A stretch of 64,000 bases of DNA, taken from contig NW_013524648.1 in the NCBI RefSeq assembly GCF_000250985.1, positions 62,001 to 126,000 on the forward strand, in the 5' to 3' direction. Below the pieces are notes generated by a model that saw only the letters and a list, made by a program, of their open reading frames with translations, did not search any database and was not told the origin of the DNA. A program made the translations under genes and the position numbers. Positions 9,075-17,608 of this stretch are shown piece after piece (within the stretch, counting starts at the first letter, position 1; each line of letters starts with the position of its first letter). This stretch comes from Nematocida parisii ERTm1 (Eukaryota > Microsporidia).

Positions 9075-10460
9075 TTATTCTGTTATTTTTCTTACCGGAC
9101 CATTAAAAAATCCCTCAATAATTGATGATAAATGTGAGTCGCTTACATCATCCAGCCCTCCAAATCTATTTCCTATTTCTCGCACTATTTTTTTGTATTC
9201 TGATATAATATACACCCTGTGCTCTTCTGGCATGCTGTAGTGCCGAGCCTTCATTGATGTTTTTTCAATGTGCCGTAATAGCTCTCCTATCTTATTTTTA
9301 ACCTCTGGATTTTCAACTGATTTTGTTACTTTTCTTCTCATCTCCTGTGCTAGCTCATGCACTACGTCATTTTCTGGAATTTTTTTGTTCTTTAGTGCAT
9401 TAATCAGTGAAATTGAATTTAAAGAAAAAATTAACCCCTCCCACTTCGATGCTGCCTGTGTGCACTTTTTTTCTGATATTTTATAAAACTCTTCTAATTT
9501 CTTCTGTATGTTTATCTTTACATCTAGAAAGTCGCAGAACTTCTTTGCATCATGAAGAGATCTGATCAAATAAAACATGTCCCTGTCTAACAGCCTCTTT
9601 TGGTTTATTTTCCCTGTAATAAACTGCTCTTCTGCCTCTTTATACAGTGTAGTATACGTCTGCGCTAGCTGTGTTTGTACCTTTTGGTGTATTTTATGCT
9701 TTTTCATAACAGAGCCAATCTCTGCAGACAAAAAGCTTTCTAAAAATTCAAGGAAATCTTTTAGCTTTTTTATTGGGGAGCTAATACTTTTAACAAAGAT
9801 GTAGCACTGTTTTCCAACTTGGTGAACTAGCCGCATACCAATAAATTGATTTACTTCTGCAAGCACTGAAGACACCTGCTCATCTACAAACCCGCGCTTT
9901 GCAAGAATTTCTATCTCACTTGACATATTGCATATTGCCTCCGTTCCATCCTTTAAACTATGCTTTATTAGTGCTTCTGCATACTTCTCCACAAGTACCA
10001 CAAATAACTTACTTTTCCTTTTTTTATCAACCAGAAACTCTGCCCAGTTTTCATGGGTTTTCCCCTGTAGGGAGAGTATTAGCTTCTTTTTGCACACTTC
10101 ATCTAGAAAATGCTCTGTCTCCTGCAGCTGGGCCTGTATTTTTTCAAGCAGCCCTGAAATTATTTCAGTTTTTTTGTACGCATTAAGATCTTTTTGTATC
10201 TTCTTGTACTCTTTGTACTCCTGCAGGCGCTTTGCCGGTAGGTTTGACACGCTTCCTAGCAATAAAATGGACTTTGCTCTTTCTATCCCATCAAGCGCTT
10301 CTATCACCTGCTTAACCCTTTCCACCGGCTCTTTGTACTTTGGAGAAATATCCACTCGTTTCCCATGAATTGTCAAATTCATTTTAATTCTGTTATATGC
10401 GTCCATGCTCCTTTGCATCGATCGCCCCATCCACTCCTCTGCCATAGCCTTATCTACCAT
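9075..10460 (-). CDS. Possible exocyst subunit, Exo70-like
   Basis: The frame encodes 461 residues, wholly helical by eye, with no membrane segment. The C-terminal 60 residues (about 395-455) follow the order seen at the end of Exo70 proteins: a helix, a short Pro-containing turn (YSMPEEHR), a helix with spaced aromatic residues, then a final helix ending in FFNG. Exo70 is a rod-shaped exocyst subunit that tethers secretory vesicles to the plasma membrane through phosphoinositides. The protein is shorter than typical Exo70 (about 600-700 residues), as expected in a reduced genome. Another CATCHR-type tethering subunit is an alternative. Either ATG (10460 or 10445) could be the start. Confidence 0.45.
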   Translation of the reverse strand: MVDKAMAEEWMGRSMQRSMDAYNRIKMNLTIHGKRVDISPKYKEPVERVKQVIEALDGIERAKSILLLGSVSNLPAKRLQEYKEYKKIQKDLNAYKKTEIISGLLEKIQAQLQETEHFLDEVCKKKLILSLQGKTHENWAEFLVDKKRKSKLFVVLVEKYAEALIKHSLKDGTEAICNMSSEIEILAKRGFVDEQVSSVLAEVNQFIGMRLVHQVGKQCYIFVKSISSPIKKLKDFLEFLESFLSAEIGSVMKKHKIHQKVQTQLAQTYTTLYKEAEEQFITGKINQKRLLDRDMFYLIRSLHDAKKFCDFLDVKINIQKKLEEFYKISEKKCTQAASKWEGLIFSLNSISLINALKNKKIPENDVVHELAQEMRRKVTKSVENPEVKNKIGELLRHIEKTSMKARHYSMPEEHRVYIISEYKKIVREIGNRFGGLDDVSDSHLSSIIEGFFNGPVRKITE

Positions 10461-10879
10461 CTGAGTTTGGATCTATCCGTTTATATTTATTCTCTGAAAC
10501 TATCTTAAAACACTCCTAGGAGCTCTGAAAAAATAAGTTCTAACTCCAAATTTATTTGCTGTCTTGAATAGCACAGATGATTTTATATATTCTTCTTTAA
10601 TTCGGTTGCAAGCGCTTGGCATTATGCAGTTCATGCCCCATAGCAAATGGCCGTATGTTAACTTCTGGAATGTATATTTCTGGTTATTATTATACTGCCG
10701 CTCTATTACATCTATATAATACCATAACTAATACAAATGTTCTATATACTAACATCCTCATATAACATTTATATATGGAATTATTTATATTGCTGTGAGT
10801 AAGTACATCTGGAAATACAAATACGATTGCCAATCATTCTTCTATTTTATAGAGTGCCATATGTAAAAGACTCTTGTTA
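10461..10879. other. Intergenic region
   Basis: This AT-rich spacer lies upstream of the minus-strand Exo70-like gene and beyond the end of the V-ATPase gene. I see no gene, repeat or clear structure in it. Confidence 0.5.
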
Positions 10880-11356
10880 CTACTTTCCAACAAGTAGGAT
10901 CATAACTGAGCAAATCAGAGAAAATACAGCAACCATTTCGATTGTTGAATTTACAATAAGCAGAGAAAGAAACACTTTTCTATTCTCGCTCAGCCTAACA
11001 ATTCCATTCTTGTTTGCTTCTCCAATTGCAATGCCAGAGAAAAGGCCTCCAACTCCATATATAATACAAGAAGTGAACACCCTTCCTGCAGACTCGACGG
11101 GCATATCAACTTTTAGCTCCCGAAGAGAGAAAAAGGTCACAATAAGCGCATACATGAACCCAGCAGACGCAAAAAGCACAGGTAAGTATGCTTTGGTAAT
11201 TATGTCTGTCCCACGATTTGCCACAACAGCAGCAGACGAAGCAGCCTTTGCAGACCCAACAACAGAGCCAATTGCACTAAATATAAGCATGCAAACAACA
11301 CCCGATAGTGCAACAACAAATGGGGCTACTTTCATATCCAGCTGCATATTTTCCAT
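10880..11356 (-). CDS. VMA3: V-ATPase proteolipid subunit c
   Basis: The 158-residue protein has four hydrophobic helices (about 11-33, 55-78, 92-113, 128-156), the standard length and fold of the V-type proteolipid. The first hairpin carries GSAKAA, matching the family's GTAKSG-like turn, and the third helix carries the Gly-rich SGIAIGEA segment. The proton-carrying acidic residue is present in helix 4 (Glu140, in NSTIEM). The subunit forms the rotating c-ring of the vacuolar proton pump, acidifying endomembrane compartments. Vma3 and Vma11 cannot be told apart by eye. A 177-residue antisense frame covering the same bases is a shadow. Confidence 0.9.
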   Translation of the reverse strand: MENMQLDMKVAPFVVALSGVVCMLIFSAIGSVVGSAKAASSAAVVANRGTDIITKAYLPVLFASAGFMYALIVTFFSLRELKVDMPVESAGRVFTSCIIYGVGGLFSGIAIGEANKNGIVRLSENRKVFLSLLIVNSTIEMVAVFSLICSVMILLVGK

Positions 11357-11765
11357 ATAAAACTAAAAATATTTATGGTTTAAATTCTTCCGTGGCTATA
11401 AATATATTTATAGCATTTATTGTATATAATGCAAATCTGCTAAAATATTCCTAAATTGTAAAATTATCTAATTATTCAACTGTACAGTTAAATTATAGTG
11501 TCAAACACTTCTATACTCTGATTTCTGATTATAACTGTTTCTTTATTTTGTCATAAATTCTATCTGTTGATTTGGGAGCGCCTGCGGCTGGAACAATACT
11601 GCGTAACATGCTCCAAACACAGATATATCCCAGTATTTGCATATTTAATATAACAAATACAATTAGCATATCTTTATCTGGCGATAATTTTAAAATGTAT
11701 TAATATATAGTACACAGTGCACATATAGAAAGTATTGCAGTACAAGAAATAAAAAGTACCTGTAT
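11357..11765. other. Intergenic region containing a possible microprotein
   Basis: AT-rich spacer between two minus-strand genes. The only coding candidate is the 46-residue frame at 11529-11669, listed separately. Confidence 0.45.
11529..11669 (-). CDS. Possible single-pass membrane microprotein (46 aa)
   Basis: An ATG-initiated minus-strand frame encodes 46 residues: a hydrophobic N-terminal helix (MLIVFVILNMQILGYICVW) followed by a polar tail with PAAGAPKSTDRIYDKIKKQ. The tail has a non-random, coding-like composition and higher GC than the spacer around it. Small subunits of membrane complexes have this form, but no family is assigned. It is oriented like its neighbours (V-ATPase c and Utp25). 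Confidence 0.4.
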   Translation of the reverse strand: MLIVFVILNMQILGYICVWSMLRSIVPAAGAPKSTDRIYDKIKKQL

Positions 11766-13223
11766 TTACTCAATAACTACTTCATCTGTATATTCAAACA
11801 ATTGGTCTAGTGCAACAGGCCTCCCACATATTTCGCTTATGAAGTATCGCTCTGCATCATTTGACACGGTCAGTATTATTGGGCTGTTATATAGTGCGTG
11901 CTCTGTCTCTTGTGGATCAATCACCTTGATCAGCACCGTCTGCAGCAGCTTTGGATTTACAATATACGGCGCAAACACCTTTATTGGGTTATATGGTGTA
12001 AGTATACGTGGAAGCCTCTTTCTTCTGTAAAAAATAAACCGCTCTGTAATCACCCACACTCTCTTCATGCATCCTTTCTTTAACTCCTCCTTAATTTTAC
12101 TTTCTGTTGTAAATTCATCTATAAATAATATTGTCTTGGCAGTATACCCAGACGCATTCTGTATTTCCGCCTTGATGGCCTCCATCTCTACAGAGTCTCT
12201 TACAATAACCAGTGACCGCTCATACTCATTTGATAGATTAGTTATGTGGTGTTCTGCATACTTTTCTGACGAAGTATGCCGGTTTGCCTTTAGGCAGACC
12301 TTGTATGGACTGCACAGTGGCTCCCTCTGCCTGCTACTTTGCCTCTCCTGCGCGCACCCTTTCTTGCTTACTATCACATAGCTGGGCATCTTTTCTATAA
12401 AAGAAACCAGCTTTGGAGGGATAACATCACCCAAAAATATAAAAGACTTTTTTTCTTCTCCACTGCTCAGATACCGCAGATTCATATACTGCTTTGGTGC
12501 AGGCTTTGCCTCCTCCAAAATCTTTAGCGTCTCATAGAACGCCACTGAGTTCTGTATAAGAAGAATGTCGGCGTCTAAAAGAATGACGGTGTCTACACCC
12601 GAAAGGAATGCATATACATTTAGATCCTGCTTGGCCTTTCTTGTAAAGTCTTCTAACTCTTCCGTGGTATTTATAAAATACTTCGACCTGTCTATCTTCT
12701 TGTCCCCAAATGAAACCAGTGCTTTTGTGGTTAGTATCACTATGTCCGCCTGCATATTATAAGTTTCCTCAAATCCCGTTCCCGTGTACATCATAGGAAG
12801 CATAAAATCATCATTTTCATCCCCAATAATCTTATACTGCGCAGTTTTTATGTCTTCCCCGAGCACGCTTTTCTTTGCCATAATCCGGCCCACTATTTCA
12901 GCAATAAGACCGGCATTTGGAACAACCACACAGAGCGTGCACTTGTTTAGCGAAGTTGTCTCCGTGAAATTCTCAAATGATGATAACCGCGTTTTTTTCT
13001 TTGGATTCTGCGTTTGTGCCGGCCTTTCCGAGTACATTTTTTTTTCATATCTGTCGAATATGTACTTCACGACCTCCTGGATATACGCTTCTTTGGAATA
13101 TCCCCCAAACAGCCCAGACTCCTTTTTTTTAAAGCACTCTCTCAGCTCTTTTTTCATCCCCATAATAAAAAAAGAGCGTATTATACTGCCCACGTGGCAC
13201 TCCAGTCGTATTTGGATTTTCAT
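11766..13223 (-). CDS. UTP25: U3 snoRNP-associated Utp25 (DEF) family protein
   Basis: The frame encodes 485 residues from ATG at 13223. The order of elements fits Utp25/digestive-organ-expansion-factor proteins, degenerate helicase-fold components of the small-subunit processome: a strand-loop region with VVVPNAGLIAEIVGRI (about 98-113), then ADIVILTTKAL, then LSGVDTVILLDADILLIQNS (about 207-226), which corresponds to the family's Asp-box, then a second RecA-like half with FIFLGD and VWVITERF, and a conserved C-terminal core. No intact Walker A motif is seen, as usual in this family. The role is early 18S rRNA processing in the nucleolus. Its ATG is 9 bp from the divergent tRNA-His. Confidence 0.65.
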   Translation of the reverse strand: MKIQIRLECHVGSIIRSFFIMGMKKELRECFKKKESGLFGGYSKEAYIQEVVKYIFDRYEKKMYSERPAQTQNPKKKTRLSSFENFTETTSLNKCTLCVVVPNAGLIAEIVGRIMAKKSVLGEDIKTAQYKIIGDENDDFMLPMMYTGTGFEETYNMQADIVILTTKALVSFGDKKIDRSKYFINTTEELEDFTRKAKQDLNVYAFLSGVDTVILLDADILLIQNSVAFYETLKILEEAKPAPKQYMNLRYLSSGEEKKSFIFLGDVIPPKLVSFIEKMPSYVIVSKKGCAQERQSSRQREPLCSPYKVCLKANRHTSSEKYAEHHITNLSNEYERSLVIVRDSVEMEAIKAEIQNASGYTAKTILFIDEFTTESKIKEELKKGCMKRVWVITERFIFYRRKRLPRILTPYNPIKVFAPYIVNPKLLQTVLIKVIDPQETEHALYNSPIILTVSNDAERYFISEICGRPVALDQLFEYTDEVVIE

Positions 13224-13232
13224 TTTTTATTG

Positions 13233-13304
13233 GCTCCTTTAGTATAGTGGTTATTATGGCACGTTGTGGCCGTGCAGACCTGAGTTCGATTCTCGGAGGG
13301 AGCA
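13233..13304 (+). tRNA. tRNA-His (GTG)
   Basis: A complete cloverleaf of 72 nt including discriminator A. The acceptor stem is 13233-13239 with 13297-13303 (one G-U wobble). The anticodon stem GCACG/CGTGC (13259-13263, 13271-13275) encloses loop TTGTGGC with anticodon GTG at 13266-13268. The T-arm has loop TTCGATT (13285-13291). The base before the acceptor is a G, but the mature G-1 is normally added enzymatically. No intron. It lies 9 bp from the start of Utp25 on the other strand, so a Pol III unit sits in the divergent promoter region. Confidence 0.95.
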
Positions 13305-13378
13305 TTTTCTTCTTTTTGCCAAAAATGCCCCTTGATGCTTCCCCGTGCTATTATAAATACTGCACGCGCTGGTTCTCC

Positions 13379-13654
13379 ATGAATAACGCACCCCCTTTGT
13401 TTTTTGAAGAAACTTTCGCTGGGTCTTTGGGCGACATTTCCTTCAAAGTCTTCATGGACCGAGAGCTGTCTAAAGTTCATATATACGCCGTGCAGGAGGG
13501 AGACACCCAGGACTACTCTGACAAACTTTCATCTAAGATAAAAGAAGTCATTCGCTGCAAAAAAGCATATGTAACTTGCTATTTAAATCCAGGAGAAGAC
13601 CTGCTTCCAATCAAGCTTATTTTGCAAAAATACGCAGAACTATTGGAGAATTAA
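13379..13654 (+). CDS. Small protein, possible proteasome assembly chaperone (PAC3/PAC4-like)
   Basis: The 91-residue frame starts at ATG 13379, preceded by a TATA-like element (TTATAAAT at 13351-13358); in-frame ATGs further upstream (13325, or inside the tRNA) are unlikely starts. The pattern is beta-strand rich (ISFKVFMD, VHIYAVQEG), then a helix, then YVTCYLN and a C-terminal helix. This order, ending in a strand with cytosolic-protein character followed by a final helix, resembles small PAC3/PAC4 chaperones that help build the 20S alpha ring. The match is by shape only. It is divergent from Utp25, with the tRNA-His gene between them. Confidence 0.45.
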   Translation: MNNAPPLFFEETFAGSLGDISFKVFMDRELSKVHIYAVQEGDTQDYSDKLSSKIKEVIRCKKAYVTCYLNPGEDLLPIKLILQKYAELLEN

Positions 13655-14133
13655 TAGAATAAATTGCTAAATTAGGGCTTTTCTGAAAAGGAAAATAAAT
13701 TAGTGTTAAATAAATCCATTAGTACCATAGAAAAATAAGATTTTTGATTATATCAAACAATTACTGGGATATATTTAAATTATCACACTGAAGCATCAAG
13801 ATATTTAAATATTATTCAGGACTATATACAGAAAGTTTGTGACTAAGTTTCTTCTGGGGGATATGTGTAATTTCGAATGCATACTGATTTCCCATATGAA
13901 CTTTGGACTATTACACTACTTGCTATTATGCATTATGCCATGTGTAAATTATAAAAGTGATTAAAGTGTGCCAAATAAGTAAATAAACGATCTGTTAAAT
14001 GGATATTATTGTGGATATAAAGATACTTGGGCCATTCCCAGGCGTATTCTCTCTAATATACTTTCGAGTATTTACACGATGTTTGTAGAATGCCCTGCAT
14101 AATATACGCACTGTGCATAAATTATTTTTATAA
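13655..14133. other. Intergenic region
   Basis: The spacer is mostly AT-rich. A slightly GC-richer patch at about 13845-13935 contains GGGGGATATG and a CATATG, which can pair locally. I see no gene. A 79-residue minus-strand frame at 13995-14234 overlaps the next gene and is a shadow. Confidence 0.4.
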
Positions 14134-14568
14134 ATGGATGGACCTCGCCTTGTAAAGCTAAAATCCTCCTTTGACAAGATGCTTACACAGCTATTCACTG
14201 AGGCACAGATACAGGAAAATGTTAAAGAAGACATTAATGCACTTTTTACTCAGCTGCTTTTAAAGTATTCAATCCCACTAAAACTTAATAAGCTAGACGT
14301 GCTGCTACTAAAACCGCCCACTGCCCTGTACGATATTACATGTCCACAGACCATTTCTAGTATTTTGGCATCACACATTGCTGACCCGGCTTCTTCTCTT
14401 ATGGCTTTTCTTAAACAAGAAACTGATGCGGTCAATGAAGAATTAGCCCAGCTAAAGCAGGCAGAGGAGGAATTGGACAATTCTTTGCGCGCGTCCACAG
14501 CAGAGCTGAACAAATGGCTGGAAACAAGTGAAAATACTCTTGCACAAATTAAGAAACAAACACAATAA
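14134..14568 (+). CDS. Coiled-coil protein, possible kinetochore Nnf1-like
   Basis: The frame encodes 144 residues. Residues 1-70 are helical and end in a segment with alternating Leu (KLNKLDVLLLK, about 50-60). Residues about 88-140 form a clear coiled coil with Glu/Leu heptads. A short helix followed by an LN-LD motif and a coiled coil is the layout of Nnf1/PMF1, a subunit of the Mis12 (MIND) kinetochore complex, but other small coiled-coil proteins share it. The gene stops 22 bp before lipin on the same strand. Confidence 0.5.
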   Translation: MDGPRLVKLKSSFDKMLTQLFTEAQIQENVKEDINALFTQLLLKYSIPLKLNKLDVLLLKPPTALYDITCPQTISSILASHIADPASSLMAFLKQETDAVNEELAQLKQAEEELDNSLRASTAELNKWLETSENTLAQIKKQTQ

Positions 14569-14590
14569 ATGAAGATGTTTTTTACATTCT

Positions 14591-15988
14591 ATGAACTTTG
14601 TAGGGAGAGTGTTTAACTCTGTAACAGATCTCTATAAAGATATGCATCCAGGACAAATAAGCGGAGCCAATGATATAATAGTCTGTAAAACAGCAAAGGG
14701 ATTCCACTCTACTGGATTTCATGCCAGATTCGGGAATGTGCAGTCATTTAAAACATCCCGAGAGGTAATTTTAACCGTGAATGACCGAGTGGTGAATGTT
14801 GAGGCTCGCTTAGACAGAGAGGGGAATGTCTTTTTCTCCTTCCACAATCAAAGCCACCCAGACCATCCCTTAGTAAATGTTCCCTTTAAGTCCTTCAAAA
14901 TGTTCATTGAGTCAGACGACAATTATGCTTTCCTTCTTTCAAACTATGAAAGAATCCACGAGTGCATACGAAACAGGCAGTACGTATTTAGTGAATGCAT
15001 GTTTAAACAAGTGGTGCCCAATAAGATAGAGGAGGTCTTTAATGAGCACCGAATTAAAATGTTTTTGGGGGATGACATGGTTGTTATTGGGTTATTTGAG
15101 GCTGGCAGCCCAGAGATTGTCTTTTACATGACATTCTGTCTGTTCAGCGAGCTGTACTTCTGTGTTGAGAGAAGAGAAGGGCAGAGAATGTACGAGTCTA
15201 GTGAAGCAGATGGAGTGGATGGAATGAATGAAAAGTATACAGAAAAGTTCTTGATCAAGCAATTACTTAGAAAAAGAGTGCGGATAGAGCAGTCCCCAGA
15301 TAGAAGAAAAAGAGAAGTCTATTTGCCAGATACCTACATAGAAAAAATGCATTTGGTGCCTGGGCCAAACAAAACAGTATACAGGCTTTCCGGGACACCA
15401 ATATTTCTGACATGCAACATATACCTATGGAATGAAACAGATAAAATCATTATCTCAGATATTGATGGGACTGTTACAAAAAGCGATATTGTTGGCTATA
15501 TTTATGGTGCAATGGGAAAGGACTGGACACATCTGGGCATTGCAGCGCTGTATAATAAGATTGTAGAAAATGGGTATAAAATTGTGTACTTATCATCCCG
15601 CCCAATTGGGCATATTGGGTTTACAAAGGCATATCTGGAAAGAGTTGAGCAGGAGGAGCAGAATCTTCCAGCCGGCCCTGTAATTCTATTCCCAGGCCGG
15701 CTTTTATCTGCGATTTATAGAGAAATGGTACAGGGCCCAGAAGAATTCAAAATTTCAGTAATTTCAGAAATAAAAGGGCTGATGTCTCAAGGCAGAATAT
15801 ATGCTGGATTCGGGAACAAGGAAAGTGATAGAATTGCGTATGAAGTGTGTGAAATAGACCCTGGGCGTATTTTTATAGTCAATACAATGAGTGAGATATC
15901 TACAGGAAGAAAAGGAATTGTAAAACTAACACACTGCAGTTTATATGATATTGTAGATGGTGTGTTTCCACCAGTTAGGCAATTATAA
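14591..15988 (+). CDS. PAH1: Lipin-type phosphatidate phosphatase
   Basis: This 465-residue lipin/Pah1/Smp2 protein has the N-LIP domain at residues about 1-105, beginning with the amphipathic MNFVGRVFNSVTDLY, and the HAD-type C-LIP/LNS2 domain at about 265-450. The catalytic DxDxT motif is intact as DIDGT (290-294), and the second HAD motif is the LSSRP segment. The enzyme dephosphorylates phosphatidate to diacylglycerol at the ER and nuclear membrane, feeding storage-lipid and phospholipid synthesis. The linker between the two domains is short compared with fungal Pah1 (over 800 residues), so the regulatory phosphorylation region is largely lost. The long antisense frame at 15787-16359 is a shadow. 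Confidence 0.94.
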   Translation: MNFVGRVFNSVTDLYKDMHPGQISGANDIIVCKTAKGFHSTGFHARFGNVQSFKTSREVILTVNDRVVNVEARLDREGNVFFSFHNQSHPDHPLVNVPFKSFKMFIESDDNYAFLLSNYERIHECIRNRQYVFSECMFKQVVPNKIEEVFNEHRIKMFLGDDMVVIGLFEAGSPEIVFYMTFCLFSELYFCVERREGQRMYESSEADGVDGMNEKYTEKFLIKQLLRKRVRIEQSPDRRKREVYLPDTYIEKMHLVPGPNKTVYRLSGTPIFLTCNIYLWNETDKIIISDIDGTVTKSDIVGYIYGAMGKDWTHLGIAALYNKIVENGYKIVYLSSRPIGHIGFTKAYLERVEQEEQNLPAGPVILFPGRLLSAIYREMVQGPEEFKISVISEIKGLMSQGRIYAGFGNKESDRIAYEVCEIDPGRIFIVNTMSEISTGRKGIVKLTHCSLYDIVDGVFPPVRQL

Positions 15989-16087
15989 CAAAGCGTAGCA
16001 TAGAAGTGCACCAGAAAGAGTTGGTGGTCAATACCTTCATTAAAGGGGTGAAACATTGAAAGATAATTTCTGGGTTTGTTTTTTGAA

Positions 16088-16354
16088 ATGAAGAAGAGCG
16101 AAGAAGAGAAAAAGCACATCCAGGCATTTGAAAGCACAGAAGATCGCACCGCGCCCTCAAAGGTAAGCGATCTTGTAAAAACATTAGAAAAGTCCTTGAA
16201 TCCAAGCCATTTTTTAAATACTCGGTTTAACACCCAGAATATTAAACTGTGCGAGCAGCTTATGGCAAAAAGAAAGGAGAAAAGCACTGAGGCACTGCAA
16301 AAATCTTTCCATGTAACTCGCAGCCAAACACGAAATGATGCAAACCAGGAATAA
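16088..16354 (+). CDS. Small charged protein, unknown
   Basis: The 88-residue frame starts at ATG 16088. It is hydrophilic and Lys/Glu-rich with a short helical centre (SDLVKTLEKSLNPSHFLNTRF) and a basic C-terminal half. No family is recognised. Its composition looks coding and its GC content is above the following spacer. A hydrophobic 105-residue frame on the other strand (16214-16531) covers part of it; I prefer the plus-strand reading because of its coding-like residue use, but the choice is not certain. Confidence 0.45.
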   Translation: MKKSEEEKKHIQAFESTEDRTAPSKVSDLVKTLEKSLNPSHFLNTRFNTQNIKLCEQLMAKRKEKSTEALQKSFHVTRSQTRNDANQE

Positions 16355-16751
16355 CCCACTGAAAAGAAGAGTATTTAGATAAATAATCATTTTATGAAAT
16401 AATCCCAAATAATCCAAAACTAAATTAAGAGATAATTCTCTAGTCGCATAAAAATATAAAATAAGAGGCGGCTCTGTACTGAAACATAAAACCCAGCCAA
16501 GTATATGCATACCCACTATACTAAATCTCATTTAAGTGAGTATACCACCAGAACTGTGCGCAGAAAATAAAACAGCTTGTGTAATCCCGGCATAATTTCA
16601 AATAAATAATAAATACTGGTCTATTTTTATACACAAATTGTTTTTAGAATAACTGAATTTATCGTAAATATTCATTAAGAAATTTAAAAAATTATATATA
16701 CCTCCAAGAAAGAAAATATAATCAGAAGATTAGACATTTAAATAAACTGTT

Positions 16752-16847
16752 GGTTTTGGATAGCGAGATCCAGAATGTCAAACAAAATGATGCTGTTTGG
16801 AGTGTCAAAATGTGTGAGTGACAGCTTTTGTGATTGGAAGTCTTCTA
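16752..16847 (+). ncRNA. Candidate structured RNA element, copy A
   Basis: This 96-bp block aligns without gaps to the reverse complement of 47394-47490, with 11 differences by my count (about 88% identity), although both lie in unrelated AT-rich spacers. Two hairpins are shared: a 7-bp stem at 16778-16784/16794-16800 with a 9-nt loop, and a 5-bp stem TGTCA/TGACA at 16803-16807/16819-16823. Three of the four differences within the hairpins lie in loops, and one changes a U-G pair to C-G. The first loop contains ATGATG, similar to a box C. It could be a small RNA gene or a mobile or MITE-like repeat. Confidence 0.45.
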
Positions 16848-16885
16848 TATAAGGACGACGTGGATTCAATAAAGAGCAAATTTTC

Positions 16886-16940
16886 GTATGTCTAAGTCTT
16901 TAAGGAAAAAACAGCTTAAACAATGCCCATTTTAAAATAT
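16886..16940 (+). repeat. Direct repeat, copy 1 (about 55 bp)
   Basis: It closely matches 17146-17200 (offset exactly 260 bp), sharing the core TAAGGAAAAAACAGCTTAAA. The core AAGGAAAAAACAGCTT also follows the inverted hairpin element at 47374-47392, directly adjoining it there, which links this repeat with that element. Confidence 0.6.
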
Positions 16941-17145
16941 CTGTGTTGTATGCTAAGACTAGCATTTGTGTAGCATGACATAAGTTATCAGAATGTTTAC
17001 ATAAACAGAACAGCACAAATTAAATTAGAAATATTTATTGACACAACAAGTTAACATAAATTAAATTGATTATACGGTTTATAAATACGTATACAAATTC
17101 AATAAACGTCAAAGTTTAAGAATGCCATTTCCGAAGAAAACAACT

Positions 17146-17200
17146 GTATGTCCAAGTCTTTAAGGAAAAAACAGCTTAAACATTGCCTATTTAAAAGTAT
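17146..17200 (+). repeat. Direct repeat, copy 2 (about 55 bp)
   Basis: The second copy of the sequence at 16886-16940, with a few substitutions. No hairpin element precedes this copy. Confidence 0.6.
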
Positions 17201-17608
17201 CTGTATATCGTCTATATTTATAAAATATGTTTATTTATATTTCAGTCTTTACTTTATAGTTTAGGTGTACCTAAAACACATAAGTTCTTAAAAGATAAAA
17301 GAATTTGGAGCCAGCTGCCAATAAATATGTTAGTAAATAAATACTTTGAAAATTATGGGCGCTAGTTGGAAGGGGTGCTTAAAAGATTACGCATGGTAAG
17401 TGATATTATAGCACGGGCTAGAATTATTGTAATATGTGCTGTGCATTATATGGCTGAAATATGCATATAAAATTACCACTGCAATGTATCTGTCTGCTGT
17501 CTTAAATATACATGAGACTTTTGTAGATTTTTATTTAACCGCCTTGCAATTGAATTTAAGCTATTATGAGCTATTTGTTATTTTGCTTTAAGCGTATTTA
17601 ATTTGTAT

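Larger units (their letters stand above)
16355..17608. other. Long gene-free region with repeats
   Basis: No supported coding frame occurs in this 1.25-kb spacer. It holds a 96-bp hairpin element (16752-16847) with an inverted relative at 47394-47490, and two direct copies of a roughly 55-bp sequence (16886-16940 and 17146-17200, offset 260 bp). A perfect 6-bp stem, ATGCTA/TAGCAT, lies near 16950-16966. Confidence 0.55.

Noticed and set aside
10827-11360. A 177-residue plus-strand frame
   Set aside because: Opposite the clear V-ATPase proteolipid; longer only by chance of composition.
13247-13378. An upstream start for the PAC-like protein inside tRNA-His
   Set aside because: The frame runs through the tRNA; a TATA-like element precedes the ATG at 13379.
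15787-16359. A 190-residue minus-strand frame
   Set aside because: It overlaps the catalytic domain of lipin and has no family signature.
16752-16847. Copy A as a classical C/D snoRNA or a spliceosomal RNA
   Set aside because: A box-C-like ATGATG occurs, but no terminal stem with box D is visible, and no U1, U2, U4, U5 or U6 signature was found.
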